Part shown: in pieces, positions 26,654 through 38,123 of the stretch
How the letters are laid out: each line of letters begins with the position of its first letter
Position numbering within the stretch: position 1 is the stretch's first letter
From: Rosenbergiella metrosideri
GTDB lineage: Bacteria; Pseudomonadota; Gammaproteobacteria; Enterobacterales; Enterobacteriaceae
Assembly: GCF_022602565.1 (NCBI RefSeq)
Contig: NZ_JALBCV010000007.1
Span: 34,987-98,986 of the forward strand
Reading direction: 5' to 3'
DNA length: 64,000 nucleotides
Notes under the pieces: model-generated
Database searches by the model: none
Told to the model about the DNA's origin: nothing
Seen by the model: only the letters and a program-made list of their open reading frames with translations
Program-made: the position numbers and the translations under genes

Positions 26654-27697
26654 ATGAATTTCAAACGTAAGATGGCGACTCACCTCACAGCAGTTACCTT
26701 AGCAATGACTACCGTTTCGGCCTTCGCCGCAACCGATCTTACTGGCGCTGGTGGTACTTTCCCTGCACCGGTGTACTCTCGTTGGGCTGCAGATTACTAT
26801 AAAGCCAATGGGAGTAAAGTGAACTATCAAGGGATCGGCTCATCGGGCGGGGTAAAACAAATCATCGCTAAGACCGTCGACTTTGGTGCGTCTGATGCGC
26901 CAATGAGCGCAGCTGACTTAGAAAAAAATGGTCTGTTCCAATTTCCCACCGTCATTGGTGGCGTCGTCCTTGCCGTAAACTTACCGGGTATTAAATCTGG
27001 CCAACTGATTTTGGACGGCAAAACAACAGGTGATATCTATTTAGGGAAAATCACTCGCTGGAATGACCCTGCCATTGTAGCCTTAAACCCGGGCTTAACC
27101 CTACCAGCAACGAATATTAATGTTGTTCGCCGTGCTGATGGCTCAGGGACCTCTTTTGTATTCACCAGCTACTTGGCGAAAGTTAACCAAGAATGGAATA
27201 GTAAAATTGGTAAAGGAAACACGGTTAATTGGCCGGTTGGTCTAGGCGGTAAAGGTAATGATGGCGTAGCAGCCTTTGTACAGCGTCTGCCAGGTTCGAT
27301 TGGTTATGTTGAATATGCCTACGCCAAACAAAACAATCTCACCTATACCAAATTGGTTGATGCCTCAGGAAAAGCCATTGCACCGAATGAGCAATCGTTC
27401 AGCGATGCTGCAAAAGGGGCAAATTGGCAGCAGAGCTTTGCACAAGACCTGACCTACCAAGCGGGTGATAATGCTTGGCCGATCTCGTCAACCACCTATG
27501 TTCTAGTCTACAAAAAACCGGCTAATGTGGATAAAGCTAAAGCTGTTTTACAGTTTTTCGATTATGGTTATCAACAGGGTGCGAAAACCGCCAATAGCTT
27601 AGATTACGCAGCACTCCCTGCATCGGTCGTAACACTCGTCCGTGATGCATGGAAAAAGACTATTACGACAGAGGAAGGTAAAGCAATTTATCCTTAA
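26654..27697 (+). CDS. pstS: Periplasmic phosphate-binding protein PstS
   Basis: High-affinity phosphate receptor of the Pst ABC transporter. From ATG 26654 (GGAGAG upstream) it has 347 residues with a signal peptide ending VSAFAA near residue 25. Phosphate-contacting blocks are [38 protein letters not shown] and [16 protein letters not shown] at 26630 is upstream of the ribosome binding site and is rejected. First gene of pstSCAB-phoU, controlled by the Pho boxes. In E. coli glmS lies upstream; here the prophage and cpxP do. Confidence 0.98.
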   Translation: MNFKRKMATHLTAVTLAMTTVSAFAATDLTGAGGTFPAPVYSRWAADYYKANGSKVNYQGIGSSGGVKQIIAKTVDFGASDAPMSAADLEKNGLFQFPTVIGGVVLAVNLPGIKSGQLILDGKTTGDIYLGKITRWNDPAIVALNPGLTLPATNINVVRRADGSGTSFVFTSYLAKVNQEWNSKIGKGNTVNWPVGLGGKGNDGVAAFVQRLPGSIGYVEYAYAKQNNLTYTKLVDASGKAIAPNEQSFSDAAKGANWQQSFAQDLTYQAGDNAWPISSTTYVLVYKKPANVDKAKAVLQFFDYGYQQGAKTANSLDYAALPASVVTLVRDAWKKTITTEEGKAIYP

Positions 27698-27768
27698 TTC
27701 TCGCCGCGCGTCACTTATTTATTTTCAGGGCAGATGGCTGCCCTGTCATCTATCTACTCGAGAATATT

Positions 27769-28727
27769 ATGGTACAACACCGGTCGTCCTTTAAGGCACC
27801 CAGCAAATACGGCGATGTAATCTTCAGCCTTTTGGTAAAAGTCGCCGCCTTAATTGTCCTCCTTATGCTAGGTGGCATAATTGTTTCCCTGGTGATTTCA
27901 TCATGGCCGAGTATCCATAAGTTTGGTTTCTCGTTCTTGTGGGCCAAAACATGGGATGCACCGAATGATCAATTTGGCGCGCTCGTGCCTATCTACGGCA
28001 CATTGGTCACCTCAGCGATAGCATTACTGATTGCGGTTCCGGTCAGTTTTGGGATTGCATTATTCCTGACTGAACTCTCACCAGCTTGGTTAAGACGTCC
28101 ACTTGGTACAGCCATTGAGCTCTTAGCGGCAATACCCAGTATTGTCTATGGAATGTGGGGGTTATTTGTATTTGCGCCACTATTTGCAGAATATTTTCAA
28201 ACACCGGTTGGCGACTTATTATCCAGTGTGCCGATTTTGGGGAGTTTATTTTCCGGTCCGGCATTTGGTATTGGGATATTGGCCGCGGGAATTATTTTGG
28301 CCGTAATGATTATTCCCTACATTGCTTCCGTGATGCGTGACGTCTTTGAACAGACGCCGGTCATGATGAAAGAGTCCGCCTATGGCATTGGCTGTACGAC
28401 TTGGGAAGTCATTTGGCGCATCGTTTTACCTTTCACGAAGAATGGGGTTATCGGTGGTGTGATGTTAGGCCTTGGCCGCGCATTAGGTGAGACAATGGCC
28501 GTTACATTTATTATTGGTAACACCTATCAGCTCGATAGTGCTTCGCTCTACATGCCAGGTAATAGTATTACCTCTGCTTTAGCAAACGAATTTGCCGAAG
28601 CAGGGTCTGGCTTGCATATTTCAGCCTTGATGGAGCTTGGCTTAATTCTTTTCGTTATTACCTTTATTGTGTTAGCGATCTCACGTCTTATGGTTATGCG
28701 TCTTGCTAAAAAAGAAGGGACACGCGG

Positions 28728-28731
<4 letters not shown>
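27769..28731 (+). CDS. pstC: Phosphate ABC transporter permease PstC
   Basis: Inner-membrane permease subunit, 320 residues, with about six TM segments, the first near residues 20-45. The EAA loop that contacts PstB is [20 protein letters not shown] near residue 205. [20 protein letters not shown] is the conserved BPD-transporter block. It overlaps pstA by 4 nt (ATGA). Confidence 0.98.
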
Positions 28732-30412
<1,681 letters not shown>

Positions 30413-30462
30413 TACAGAGAGCATAAACATTAATTAATCTATTTCAGTGCGTGGAGAGTGAT

Positions 30463-31182
30463 ATGGATACTTTAAATCTTAATAAGCATATATCTGCCCA
30501 ATTTAATGCCGAGCTTGAGCATATCCGTACTCAAGTGATGATCATGGGTGGGTTGGTCGAACAGCAGTTAACGGATGCGATTACCGCATTACACAATATG
30601 GATAGCGAGTTAGCACGCAGAGTCATTGCTGATGACCAAAAAGTGAATCATATGGAAGTGGAGATCGACGAACACTGCGTCAAGATCATTGCGAAAAGGC
30701 AACCTACAGCCAGCGATTTACGATTGGTGATGGCCATTACCAAAACGATATCAGAATTGGAACGTATAGGTGATGTGGCAGAAAAAATTAGCCGCACAGC
30801 GCTGGAAAAATTTAGTCAACAACATCAACCGCTATTGATTAGTTTAGAATCCTTTGGCCAGCACTCTGTCGAAATGCTACATGAAGTATTAGATGCGTTC
30901 GCTCGGATGGATCTTGAGGCGGCAATAGAGATTTACCGTGCAGATAAGAAATTAGACCAAGAGTATGAAGGGATCATCCGCCAGTTAATGACGTATATGA
31001 TGGAAGATCCTCGAACAATACCTAACGTCTTGACTGCGTTATTTTGCGCCCGTTCGATTGAGCGCATAGGTGATCGATGCCAAAATATTTGTGAAATTAT
31101 CTTCTATTTCGTTAAAGGCCAAGATGTCCGCCATCTCGACGGTGATAAGTTAGATCAATTCCTTATAAACAATACGAATTAA
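30463..31182 (+). CDS. phoU: Phosphate signalling regulator PhoU
   Basis: Cytosolic all-helical protein that keeps PhoR in phosphatase mode when phosphate is ample and restrains Pst uptake. From ATG 30463 (GGAG upstream) it has 239 residues, beginning [20 protein letters not shown]. The two repeated three-helix bundles carry the E-R-x-x-D metal motifs [12 protein letters not shown] and [12 protein letters not shown]. The terminator at 31201 closes the pst operon. Confidence 0.98.
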   Translation: MDTLNLNKHISAQFNAELEHIRTQVMIMGGLVEQQLTDAITALHNMDSELARRVIADDQKVNHMEVEIDEHCVKIIAKRQPTASDLRLVMAITKTISELERIGDVAEKISRTALEKFSQQHQPLLISLESFGQHSVEMLHEVLDAFARMDLEAAIEIYRADKKLDQEYEGIIRQLMTYMMEDPRTIPNVLTALFCARSIERIGDRCQNICEIIFYFVKGQDVRHLDGDKLDQFLINNTN

Positions 31183-31200
31183 AAAAATCCTAAATATTGA

Positions 31201-31238
31201 AACCAGTATCGGTTAATAACTGATGCTGGTTTTTTTTT
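31201..31238 (+). terminator. Terminator of the pst-phoU operon
   Basis: AACCAGTATC and a complementary arm GATGCTGGTT with a 10-nt interior, followed by a nine-base T-run, 18 nt after the phoU stop. Confidence 0.85.
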
Positions 31239-31459
31239 AAAATCAATAAACGCAATTGTTTCTTAACCTTAAGTAAAATAAAATGATACTAGTGATATAT
31301 TCCCTATTATTTATTTTCCCAATAAGCGGATTTTTACCTTTATCGTGAAAATATATCATTGTAAGCCATAGTAACACTCGTTAATCTTACCGCTGTCAAC
31401 ATAATCAATAATCTATTGTTGATAAATAATTAGAAGTTAATCTTATTAAGGAATATCTT
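31239..31459 (+). other. AT-rich leader region of the bacteriocin locus
   Basis: Strikingly AT-rich non-coding DNA that should hold the bacteriocin promoter. A 21-codon open frame (ATG 31283, MILVIYSLLFIFPISG...) is hydrophobic but has a poor ribosome binding site. No other feature is visible. AAGGA ahead of 31460 resembles the sequence ahead of the second precursor at 62206. Confidence 0.5.
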
Positions 31460-31681
31460 GTGAAAGAATTGAATAGCGTACAAATGGAAAATGTTTCTGG
31501 TGCTGGTGTTTTCTCTAACATGTTTGGAAATGTAGGTTCTACACTGGGTGGTTTCGCTGAAACAATTGGCTGGAAAAATGCAAAAACTAATGCGTCAAAT
31601 GTCGCGAAAAATGCGGGGTTAGTTATCGATTCAGCAATTGACACCGTAACTTCTTTTTTCAAATTAGTTTTTAGAAAGTAA
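31460..31681 (+). CDS. Class II microcin-type bacteriocin precursor with GA leader
   Basis: Precursor peptide of 73 residues. The leader MKELNSVQMENVSGA (residues 1-15) has the class II microcin form: charged start, hydrophobic positions at 4, 7, 9 and 12, and Gly-Ala at -2/-1. Cleavage after Ala15 would release a 58-residue peptide starting GVFSNMFGNVGSTLGGF, ending in an amphipathic basic tail (SFFKLVFRK). No cysteine, so no disulfides. Start is GTG 31460 with AAGGA upstream. A terminator separates it from the export genes, allowing excess precursor mRNA. I do not recognise it as a named microcin. An immunity gene is not evident next to it. Confidence 0.72.
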   Translation: MKELNSVQMENVSGAGVFSNMFGNVGSTLGGFAETIGWKNAKTNASNVAKNAGLVIDSAIDTVTSFFKLVFRK

Positions 31682-31695
31682 TATAATTAAATTAG

Positions 31696-31734
31696 AAAGC
31701 AAAGGGATTTAAAAAATCTCTTTGCTTTTTTTTT
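31696..31734 (+). terminator. Terminator/attenuator between bacteriocin gene and exporter genes
   Basis: AAAGCAAAGGGATTT pairs with AAATCTCTTTGCTTT (one G-T pair) and is followed by a T-run. Read-through would supply the exporter genes. Confidence 0.85.
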
Positions 31735-31773
31735 ATACTCCCTATCGCCATTTGGTATTACATTAAAAATCAT

Positions 31774-33066
31774 ATGAAAGATAATGAGCTATTCAGAAAG
31801 GAAGCACTTTATCACCAGCGCCATCATTGGCTAGGTAAAGCATTACTATTGAAAGGTATACCGCTCTGGGCGGTGGTAACCTGTACTCTCCTTTTTATAA
31901 CAATCGCTTTCGTAGCATTAATCAAAGGGGAATACACTAGACGAGTGAATGTTAGAGGAGAAATCTTCTCGCAACAACAAACTGTCAATATTCTGGCCCC
32001 ACAGCAAGGAATGATTGCTAAACATTATGTCGAGATCGGCCAAACCGTAAGAAAAGGTGTACCGATTTATGCATTGGATATTAGCCGAGACACCCGGTCT
32101 GGGAATCTGAGTGAAAACTCTAAGCTAAGTATTCATAAACAGATTTCTCTTACAAAAGATATAATAAAAAAATTAAAAGAAAATAAAAAAAATAATATCG
32201 AAAAATTAACTCAACAACTCATTGAGTATAAGAAATCTTATGACAACACTAAACAACTCGTTGGAAACTCCTTACACGGACTGAATGAAATGAAGGAGAG
32301 CATGAAAAACTACGATGAATATTTGAAGAGAGGCTTAATCAGTAAAGAACAATCTTATAACCAACGCTATCTCTTTTATCAGCAACAGTCGTCTTGGCAA
32401 AGTATGAATAGTCAACTTATCCAAGAAAATTTGCAGATTATTAATTTAGAAAGTGAAATAACCAGCACATCGGCAGATTTTGATAATCGTATCTCGGAGT
32501 ATGAACTTAAACTCAGTGAATTCAATCGGATGCTCGCAGAGGTCGATGCGAATGATCAGTTAATCATTACTTCGCCCGTAACGGGGAAGATTGAAAACTT
32601 AGCCTTCACAGAGGGGCAAATGTTCAGCTTGGGTGATAGCTTGGTGCAAATTTTACCGGGCGAGAGACAGCATTATCAATTGATGTTGTGGTTACCGAAC
32701 CACAGTGTGCCATTTGTGCGCCCCGGCGATAAAGTGAATATTCGTTACGATGCTTATCCTTACGAAAAATTTGGTCAGTTTTCGGGTGAAATTATCTCTT
32801 TATCACGTGTCCCAGCGACCGAAAGTGAAATGCTGAGTTATAAGGGTAGCTCTCCAGTGACTGCACAACAGCCGAAAGAAGCCTACTACAAGACGGTTGT
32901 TGCATTGAGCGATCAAGTCCTTAATTTCGATGATCGAAGTCTACCTATAGGTAATGGTATGTCGGCAGAAGTGACGCTATTTCTTGAAAAGCGTCCGCTT
33001 TATCAATGGATTCTTTCACCCTATTACGATATCAAACGTAGTCTAGGAGGGCCGGTTAATGGATGA
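31774..33066 (+). CDS. HlyD/CvaA-family membrane fusion protein
   Basis: Periplasmic adaptor of a type I bacteriocin exporter, linking the inner-membrane ABC protein to an outer-membrane channel such as TolC. It has 430 residues. A single TM segment lies at about residues 27-50 (IPLWAVVTCTLLFITIAFVAL). The lipoyl half-motif is VNILAPQQGMIAKHYVEIGQ, then a long charged coiled coil from about 110 to 250. The second lipoyl half is ITSPVTGKIENLAFTEGQMF near 265, followed by a beta-barrel domain. It overlaps the next gene by 8 nt. Resembles CvaA of the colicin V system. Confidence 0.88.
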   Translation: MKDNELFRKEALYHQRHHWLGKALLLKGIPLWAVVTCTLLFITIAFVALIKGEYTRRVNVRGEIFSQQQTVNILAPQQGMIAKHYVEIGQTVRKGVPIYALDISRDTRSGNLSENSKLSIHKQISLTKDIIKKLKENKKNNIEKLTQQLIEYKKSYDNTKQLVGNSLHGLNEMKESMKNYDEYLKRGLISKEQSYNQRYLFYQQQSSWQSMNSQLIQENLQIINLESEITSTSADFDNRISEYELKLSEFNRMLAEVDANDQLIITSPVTGKIENLAFTEGQMFSLGDSLVQILPGERQHYQLMLWLPNHSVPFVRPGDKVNIRYDAYPYEKFGQFSGEIISLSRVPATESEMLSYKGSSPVTAQQPKEAYYKTVVALSDQVLNFDDRSLPIGNGMSAEVTLFLEKRPLYQWILSPYYDIKRSLGGPVNG

Positions 33067-35173
33067 AGTCCGTCACCTTTTTAGTCGAGTATGTCAGCAG
33101 CTCCAGTTCGGTTTTTTTAGAAAAGTACCGCAAGTTCTTCAGACCGAGGCTGCTGAATGTGGGCTTGCCTGTATCGTAATGGTTTGTCGCTATTTTGGGA
33201 TGAATATTGATTTACTCAATTTACGTCAAAAGTTCGGCCTCTCTACACAGGGGGCGACCTTAGCAACACTAGTGCATATAGGCAGTCAGTTAAGTCTACA
33301 AACACGGGCATTATCTCTGGATTTAGACGAAATCAGGCAGCTTAGAAGGCCTTGTCTACTGCATTGGGATATGAGCCATTTTGTGGTACTGGTGAAAGCG
33401 GGTAGGAATAAATTTACCATTCACGACCCGGCATTTGGGCGGCGGGTGGTGAGCTTACAGGAGATGTCGCAGCATTTTACCGGGATTGCGTTAGAGCTCT
33501 GGCCTGATAGCGAATTTAAACCTATCAAAGCACGTTCGCGCATCAGTTTTTTGAGCTTACTGAAGAATATTTCGGGTCTACCTGGTGTACTCGCTAAAAT
33601 CTTTGCATTAACGATCTTAGTGGAGGCCGTAAATATAGCGATCCCAATTGGAACTCAGTTAGTGATGGATCACGTGATTATCGCCAGAGACCGAGATCTT
33701 TTGACGCTAATCTGTCTTGGTTTAGTCAGCTTTATCTTGTTCCGCACTTTTATCAGTATGCTACGAAGTTGGACGTCGTTAGTTATGCAGTCGCTCATCG
33801 ATGTGCAATGGAAAACCGGTCTGATGGATCATTTATTACGTTTGCCATTGAGTTACTTTGAAAAACGTAAACTGGGCGATATTCAATCTCGGTTTGGATC
33901 GCTCGCCACCATCCGTGAAACGCTGACGTCGAGCATTATCTCGGGCACTATTGATCTCCTGATGGTGATTAGTGTTTCCATAATGATGTTTATGTATGGC
34001 GGATGGTTATATTTCGTCGTATTAGCCTTCACTCTGCTTTACGTCCTCTTACGTTTAGCGACCTATCACCGCTATCGACAGGCCCAAGAAGAGCAGATCG
34101 TCAAAGATGCGCGTGCCAGTTCGCATTTTATGGAAACCTTGTATGGTATCGCCACACTGAAGGTCCTAGGGTTAAATAAAACGCGGTCACGCTATTGGCT
34201 TAATCTCAATATCGAAACGACCAATGCCGTGATTCGTATGACGCGTTTAGATATGCTTTTTGGGGGAGTTAACTCGCTTATCAGTACGTTGGATCAAGTA
34301 CTGATACTTTGGCTCGGTGCATCGATGGTTATCGATGGCCACATGACCTTAGGGATGTTTGTTGCGTTTAATGCCTACCGCGGGCAATTCTCTGAACGTG
34401 CATCGGCCATTGTCGACATGGTACTCGAGCTAAGGATGCTCAGCCTGCATAACGAAAGGGTGGCGGATATTGTTTATCAAGAACCGGAATCTCAACTTAG
34501 TGCAAAACGGTTATGTGAGCATAACGAGGCGGCGAGATTTGATGTGGAAAATATCAGTTATCAATACGATAAATTAACGCTACCGGTCCTTTCGCATTGT
34601 TCATTCAATATTGAACGCGGAGAAAGCGTTGCCATTGTTGGCCCATCTGGAGTAGGGAAGACCACGTTGATGAAGTTGATGTGCGGCTTACTGACACCGG
34701 ACAGTGGTACTATTCGTTTTAATGGACTTGATATTACTCAAGTGGGACTAAATAACTTTCGAGACGTGATTGCTTGCGTACTTCAAGAGGATAAATTATT
34801 TGCAGGATCTATCGCTGAAAATATTATGGGGTTCGGCGAAGACAATGATCGTGAGCGTATCATTGAATGTGCCAACCTAGCCAATTTGCATGAGGAAATT
34901 ATTAGCATGCCGATGGGCTATGAAACCTTGGTCAGTGAACTCGGTGGCAGCCTATCGGGTGGCCAAAAACAACGTTTACTGATTGCTCGTGCACTCTATC
35001 GAAGACCTGCCATCCTCTTTTTAGATGAAGCGACCAGTCATTTGGATTTAGAGAACGAATCTGTGGTAAATGCTGCCATTCGATCATTAAATATAACAAG
35101 GATCTTTATTGCGCATCGCCCTTCGACGATTGCCACCGCCGATCGAATCATTGATCTGACTCCACAAACTTAA
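33059..35173 (+). CDS. Peptidase-containing ABC bacteriocin exporter (CvaB-like)
   Basis: PCAT-type transporter of 704 residues that cuts the double-glycine leader and exports the peptide. The N-terminal C39 peptidase has the catalytic Cys in QTEAAECGLACIVMV near residue 35, His in HWDMSHFVVL and Asp in IHDPAFG near 125. A six-helix ABC membrane domain spans about 165-440. The ATPase has Walker A GPSGVGKTTLMKL near 535, signature LSGGQKQRLLIARAL and Walker B ILFLDEATSHLDLE, with the H-loop His in FIAHRPS. All catalytic residues are present, so it should be active. It could also process the orphan precursor at 62206. Confidence 0.92.
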   Translation: MDEVRHLFSRVCQQLQFGFFRKVPQVLQTEAAECGLACIVMVCRYFGMNIDLLNLRQKFGLSTQGATLATLVHIGSQLSLQTRALSLDLDEIRQLRRPCLLHWDMSHFVVLVKAGRNKFTIHDPAFGRRVVSLQEMSQHFTGIALELWPDSEFKPIKARSRISFLSLLKNISGLPGVLAKIFALTILVEAVNIAIPIGTQLVMDHVIIARDRDLLTLICLGLVSFILFRTFISMLRSWTSLVMQSLIDVQWKTGLMDHLLRLPLSYFEKRKLGDIQSRFGSLATIRETLTSSIISGTIDLLMVISVSIMMFMYGGWLYFVVLAFTLLYVLLRLATYHRYRQAQEEQIVKDARASSHFMETLYGIATLKVLGLNKTRSRYWLNLNIETTNAVIRMTRLDMLFGGVNSLISTLDQVLILWLGASMVIDGHMTLGMFVAFNAYRGQFSERASAIVDMVLELRMLSLHNERVADIVYQEPESQLSAKRLCEHNEAARFDVENISYQYDKLTLPVLSHCSFNIERGESVAIVGPSGVGKTTLMKLMCGLLTPDSGTIRFNGLDITQVGLNNFRDVIACVLQEDKLFAGSIAENIMGFGEDNDRERIIECANLANLHEEIISMPMGYETLVSELGGSLSGGQKQRLLIARALYRRPAILFLDEATSHLDLENESVVNAAIRSLNITRIFIAHRPSTIATADRIIDLTPQT

Positions 35174-35264
35174 CGCGAATGAATGTAAAGTTTGTATGGA
35201 TGTTGGCCTGTCTGTCTGAATAAAAGGTATGATTCGAAGAATCATCATTTATAAGGAATTGTCG

Positions 35265-35720
35265 ATGGGCTTCTATTGGATATGGCTCGGTGTTGCCGCA
35301 ATTTTTGCGATAATCGAATTTTGTACCGTGACCTTCTTTGGACTGTGGATGGCAATTGCTGCGTTGGTTCCAGCAATTGTCTCTTACCTTTGTCCTCATC
35401 TTTCCGTGGTCATGCAACTCTTAATTTGGGCACTCTCTTCACTGGTTTGTGCCTTTATCTGGGTGAAATGGATCAGAAGCAAACCTATCGTATATATTGA
35501 AAGCGCAATAGTGGGTAGTGAAGGTATCCTTGCCGAGGCCCTCGAACCGGGAAAATTCGGTACCTTACTCCTTAGCCGTCCAATTCAGGGAAAGCAGGAG
35601 TGGATGTGCTGTAGTGATCACTCGCTAGCAAGGCAAACCCGTGTGACTGCCATTGCAATAACTGAAAACGATATCGTCAAAGTACAAGCCAGTTCATCAT
35701 TAAAAGAGGGAATCAAATGA
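35265..35720 (+). CDS. NfeD-family membrane protein (YbbJ-like)
   Basis: Small inner-membrane protein of 151 residues from ATG 35265 (AAGGA 7 nt upstream); further upstream codons are rejected. Three or so TM segments lie in residues 3-75 (WIWLGVAAIFAIIEFCTV, MAIAALVPAIVSYL, LLIWALSSLVCAFIWVKWI), then an OB-fold NfeD domain (GSEGILAEALEPGKFG). NfeD proteins are typically co-encoded with SPFH proteins, as here with qmcA, which it overlaps by 4 nt. Not recognisably an immunity protein, though it is the first gene after the bacteriocin exporter. Confidence 0.85.
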   Translation: MGFYWIWLGVAAIFAIIEFCTVTFFGLWMAIAALVPAIVSYLCPHLSVVMQLLIWALSSLVCAFIWVKWIRSKPIVYIESAIVGSEGILAEALEPGKFGTLLLSRPIQGKQEWMCCSDHSLARQTRVTAIAITENDIVKVQASSSLKEGIK

Positions 35721-36649
35721 TCATCACCCCGGGAATTATTGTCGCTATTCTACTTGTTGTACTGGTCATCGTGACCTTTTTAAAATGTGTACGAATAGTG
35801 CCTCAAGCTGACCAATGGATTGTCGAGCGTCTAGGGAAATATCATACGACGTTGAATCCTGGCCTGAATATCCTTATCCCCTTTATTGATGCGGTAGCCT
35901 ACCGTATGTCAGCAAAAGACCAGATGTTCGAAGTAAAGGGTATTGAAGGGATTACTCGCGACAATGCCACCGTAGGAGTAAACGCTATTTGTTTTATCCG
36001 TATTGCCGATCCGGCAAAGGCGGCTTATGGTGTCGATAGCTACAGTGCAGCCGTGCAGAACTTAGTGATGACGACTATACGTAATGCGGTAGGGGGGATG
36101 AATCTTGATGACACCTTATCTAATCGTGACCAATTAGCGGTTACGTTGCGAGCGAATATGGAAGAGCAGATGAGCGACTGGGGGCTAATCCTTAAGGCTG
36201 TCGATATTCAAGATATTACCCCTTCTGAGTCAATGCGTAAGTCGATGGAGCAGCAAGCGGCGGCAGAACGTGAACGTAAAGCAACTGAAACTCGCGCTGA
36301 AGGTAATAAAAATGCCGCTATCCGTGAAGCTGAAGGTAAGAAGCAAGCGATGATCTTAGAAGCAGAAGCGAAATTAGAGTCGTCAAGAAGAGAAGCCGAG
36401 GCGCTGGAAACCTTAGCGGAAGGACAACGCAAAGCAACTTCACAGCTTGCACAAGCCCTAGCGGAAACAGGTGGCGAAAAAGCGATGACCTTCCAATTAG
36501 CCAATAACTATGTCACATCATTATCGACCTTGGCCGCAAGCGATAATAGTAAAGTCGTTGCTATCCCAGCAGATCTTGCGCAATCAGTCGGTGGATTACT
36601 GAATGCGGGCGTATTAATGGGTGTTAGTCAAGAAACGAAGACGCATTGA
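35717..36649 (+). CDS. qmcA: SPFH/stomatin-family protein QmcA
   Basis: Membrane-anchored SPFH protein of 310 residues, associated with membrane-domain organisation and protease control in E. coli (QmcA with FtsH/HflKC). A TM helix lies at about 5-27. The SPFH domain starts IVPQADQWIVERLGKYHTTL. A long Glu/Ala/Arg coiled coil covers 175-250 (REAEGKKQAMILEAEAKLES), and the C-terminal part has FQLANNYVTSLSTLA. Co-transcribed with the NfeD-like gene (ATGA overlap). In E. coli the pair lies elsewhere, near cueR. Confidence 0.88.
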   Translation: MIITPGIIVAILLVVLVIVTFLKCVRIVPQADQWIVERLGKYHTTLNPGLNILIPFIDAVAYRMSAKDQMFEVKGIEGITRDNATVGVNAICFIRIADPAKAAYGVDSYSAAVQNLVMTTIRNAVGGMNLDDTLSNRDQLAVTLRANMEEQMSDWGLILKAVDIQDITPSESMRKSMEQQAAAERERKATETRAEGNKNAAIREAEGKKQAMILEAEAKLESSRREAEALETLAEGQRKATSQLAQALAETGGEKAMTFQLANNYVTSLSTLAASDNSKVVAIPADLAQSVGGLLNAGVLMGVSQETKTH

Positions 36650-36654
36650 TAGGG

Positions 36655-36677
36655 TGGGCACAGCGTCACTGTGCCCA
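36655..36677. terminator. Hairpin between convergent qmcA and mnmE
   Basis: TGGGCACAG-CGTCA-CTGTGCCCA, a perfect 9-bp stem placed between the two stop codons; it could serve both directions, though the T-runs are short. Confidence 0.65.
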
Positions 36678-36684
36678 TTTATGA

Positions 36685-38049
36685 CTATTTACCGATACAG
36701 AAACTGGAAAAAATTCTGCCAAGTAGATCATCGGATGTAAATTCACCGGTAATCTCGCTTAACGCACTTTGCGCCACTCGCAGTTCTTCTGCTAAGAGCT
36801 CCCCTGCACGCGCATCCACTAGTTGTGCTTTTCCTTGTTGTAGGTGAGTACCTGCTAACTCCAAAGCCTCAAGGTGTCGGCGTCTTGCAATAAAGCCCCC
36901 TTCAGTATTCCCAGCAAAACCCATGCTTTGTTTCAGATGATCGCGTAAGGCATCAATCCCTGACCCTTCGCGAGCGGAAAGGCGAATAAGAAGGTTACCG
37001 TTCTCTTCAGAAAGTCCAGCGGTCTCTCCAGTAATATCCGCTTTATTTCTGACGACAATCACGGGGATAGACGTAGGCAGGCGAGCGATAAAATCAGGCC
37101 AGATCGCAGCCGCATCGGTGGCTTCAGTGGTCGTGCTATCCACCATAAATAAGACGCAGTCAGCTTGGTCTATCTCCTGCCAGGCTCGCTCGATGCCAAT
37201 ACGCTCTACTTCATCACTCGCCTCGCGTAACCCCGCGGTATCAATAATGTGTAATGGCATACCATCAATATGGATATGCTCACGTAAGACGTCACGGGTG
37301 GTTCCCGCGATATCAGTAACGATAGCGGCCTCTCTACCGGCAAGGGCATTGAGTAAACTTGATTTACCCGCATTCGGACGACCGGCAATAACGACCTTCA
37401 TACCTTCGCGTAATAAACTGCCTTGGCGAGCCTCTTGGCGGACTGCATTTAAGTCACTCATCACGGTGTTGAGCTGTGCCTCTATTTTACCGTCAGAGAG
37501 AAAATCGATCTCTTCATCAGGAAAATCAATCGCTGCTTCAACATAAATACGAAGATGAGTGAGTGCTTCCACGAGGTGGTTAACGCGCGCGGAAAACGCG
37601 CCTTGTAAAGAATTCACGGCGGAGCGGGCGGCTTGCTCTGAACTGGCATCGATCAAGTCAGCAATAGCCTCGGCTTGCGCTAAGTCGAGCTTATCGTTAA
37701 GGAATGCGCGTTCTGAGAACTCCCCCGGTTTAGCAATACGTACGGTATTGGTTGCCAAGATACGTTTAAGTAATAGATCGAGAATAACCGGTCCGCCATG
37801 GCCTTGAAGCTCCAGTACATCCTCGCCCGTAAAGGAGTGTGGATTTGGAAACCATAGAGCAATGCCTTGATCGAGCACGGCCCCGTCGGCATCGTTGAAT
37901 GCAAGGTACTCAGCAGTGCGAGGTTTAGGTAATTTCCCTAATAAAGCCTGAGCAACGTCGGCGGCTGCTGGGCCTGATATTCTCAATATCCCAACACCGC
38001 CACGGCCGGGAGGGGTTGCTTGGGCGACGATCGTATCGTTATGGCTCAT
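36685..38049 (-). CDS. mnmE: tRNA modification GTPase MnmE
   Basis: With MnmG, installs the cmnm5 group on wobble uridine of several tRNAs. From ATG 38049 it has 454 residues, identical in length to E. coli; codons upstream to 38082 lie in the terminator and are rejected. The N-terminal folate-binding domain includes [20 protein letters not shown]. The G domain near 215-375 has [26 protein letters not shown] and NKAD. The C-terminus ends FSSFCIGK with the conserved Cys. Confidence 0.98.
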   Translation of the reverse strand: MSHNDTIVAQATPPGRGGVGILRISGPAAADVAQALLGKLPKPRTAEYLAFNDADGAVLDQGIALWFPNPHSFTGEDVLELQGHGGPVILDLLLKRILATNTVRIAKPGEFSERAFLNDKLDLAQAEAIADLIDASSEQAARSAVNSLQGAFSARVNHLVEALTHLRIYVEAAIDFPDEEIDFLSDGKIEAQLNTVMSDLNAVRQEARQGSLLREGMKVVIAGRPNAGKSSLLNALAGREAAIVTDIAGTTRDVLREHIHIDGMPLHIIDTAGLREASDEVERIGIERAWQEIDQADCVLFMVDSTTTEATDAAAIWPDFIARLPTSIPVIVVRNKADITGETAGLSEENGNLLIRLSAREGSGIDALRDHLKQSMGFAGNTEGGFIARRRHLEALELAGTHLQQGKAQLVDARAGELLAEELRVAQSALSEITGEFTSDDLLGRIFSSFCIGK

Positions 38050-38066
38050 GTTATTCTCTCTAGCAT

Positions 38067-38092
38067 AAAAAAAGGCGGTCATAATGACCGCC
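38067..38092 (-). terminator. Rho-independent terminator downstream of yidC
   Basis: On the minus strand GGCGGTCAT-T-ATGACCGCC followed by seven T residues, 32 nt after the yidC stop and before mnmE. Confidence 0.9.
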
Positions 38093-38123
38093 TAAGTATA
38101 ACGCGATTTAGCGTATTACGGGA

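Noticed and set aside
31283..31348. 21-codon hydrophobic ORF before the bacteriocin gene, a candidate immunity or leader peptide
   Set aside because: Very short, in AT-rich DNA, with only a poor ribosome binding site; kept as a note in the bacteriocin finding but not called a gene.
31405..31662. 85-codon minus-strand ORF over the bacteriocin gene
   Set aside because: Exact shadow of the precursor reading frame; no start signal.
35229..35720. NfeD-like gene considered as the bacteriocin immunity gene
   Set aside because: It has a clear NfeD architecture and overlaps its usual SPFH partner qmcA, so its position after the exporter is more likely coincidental.
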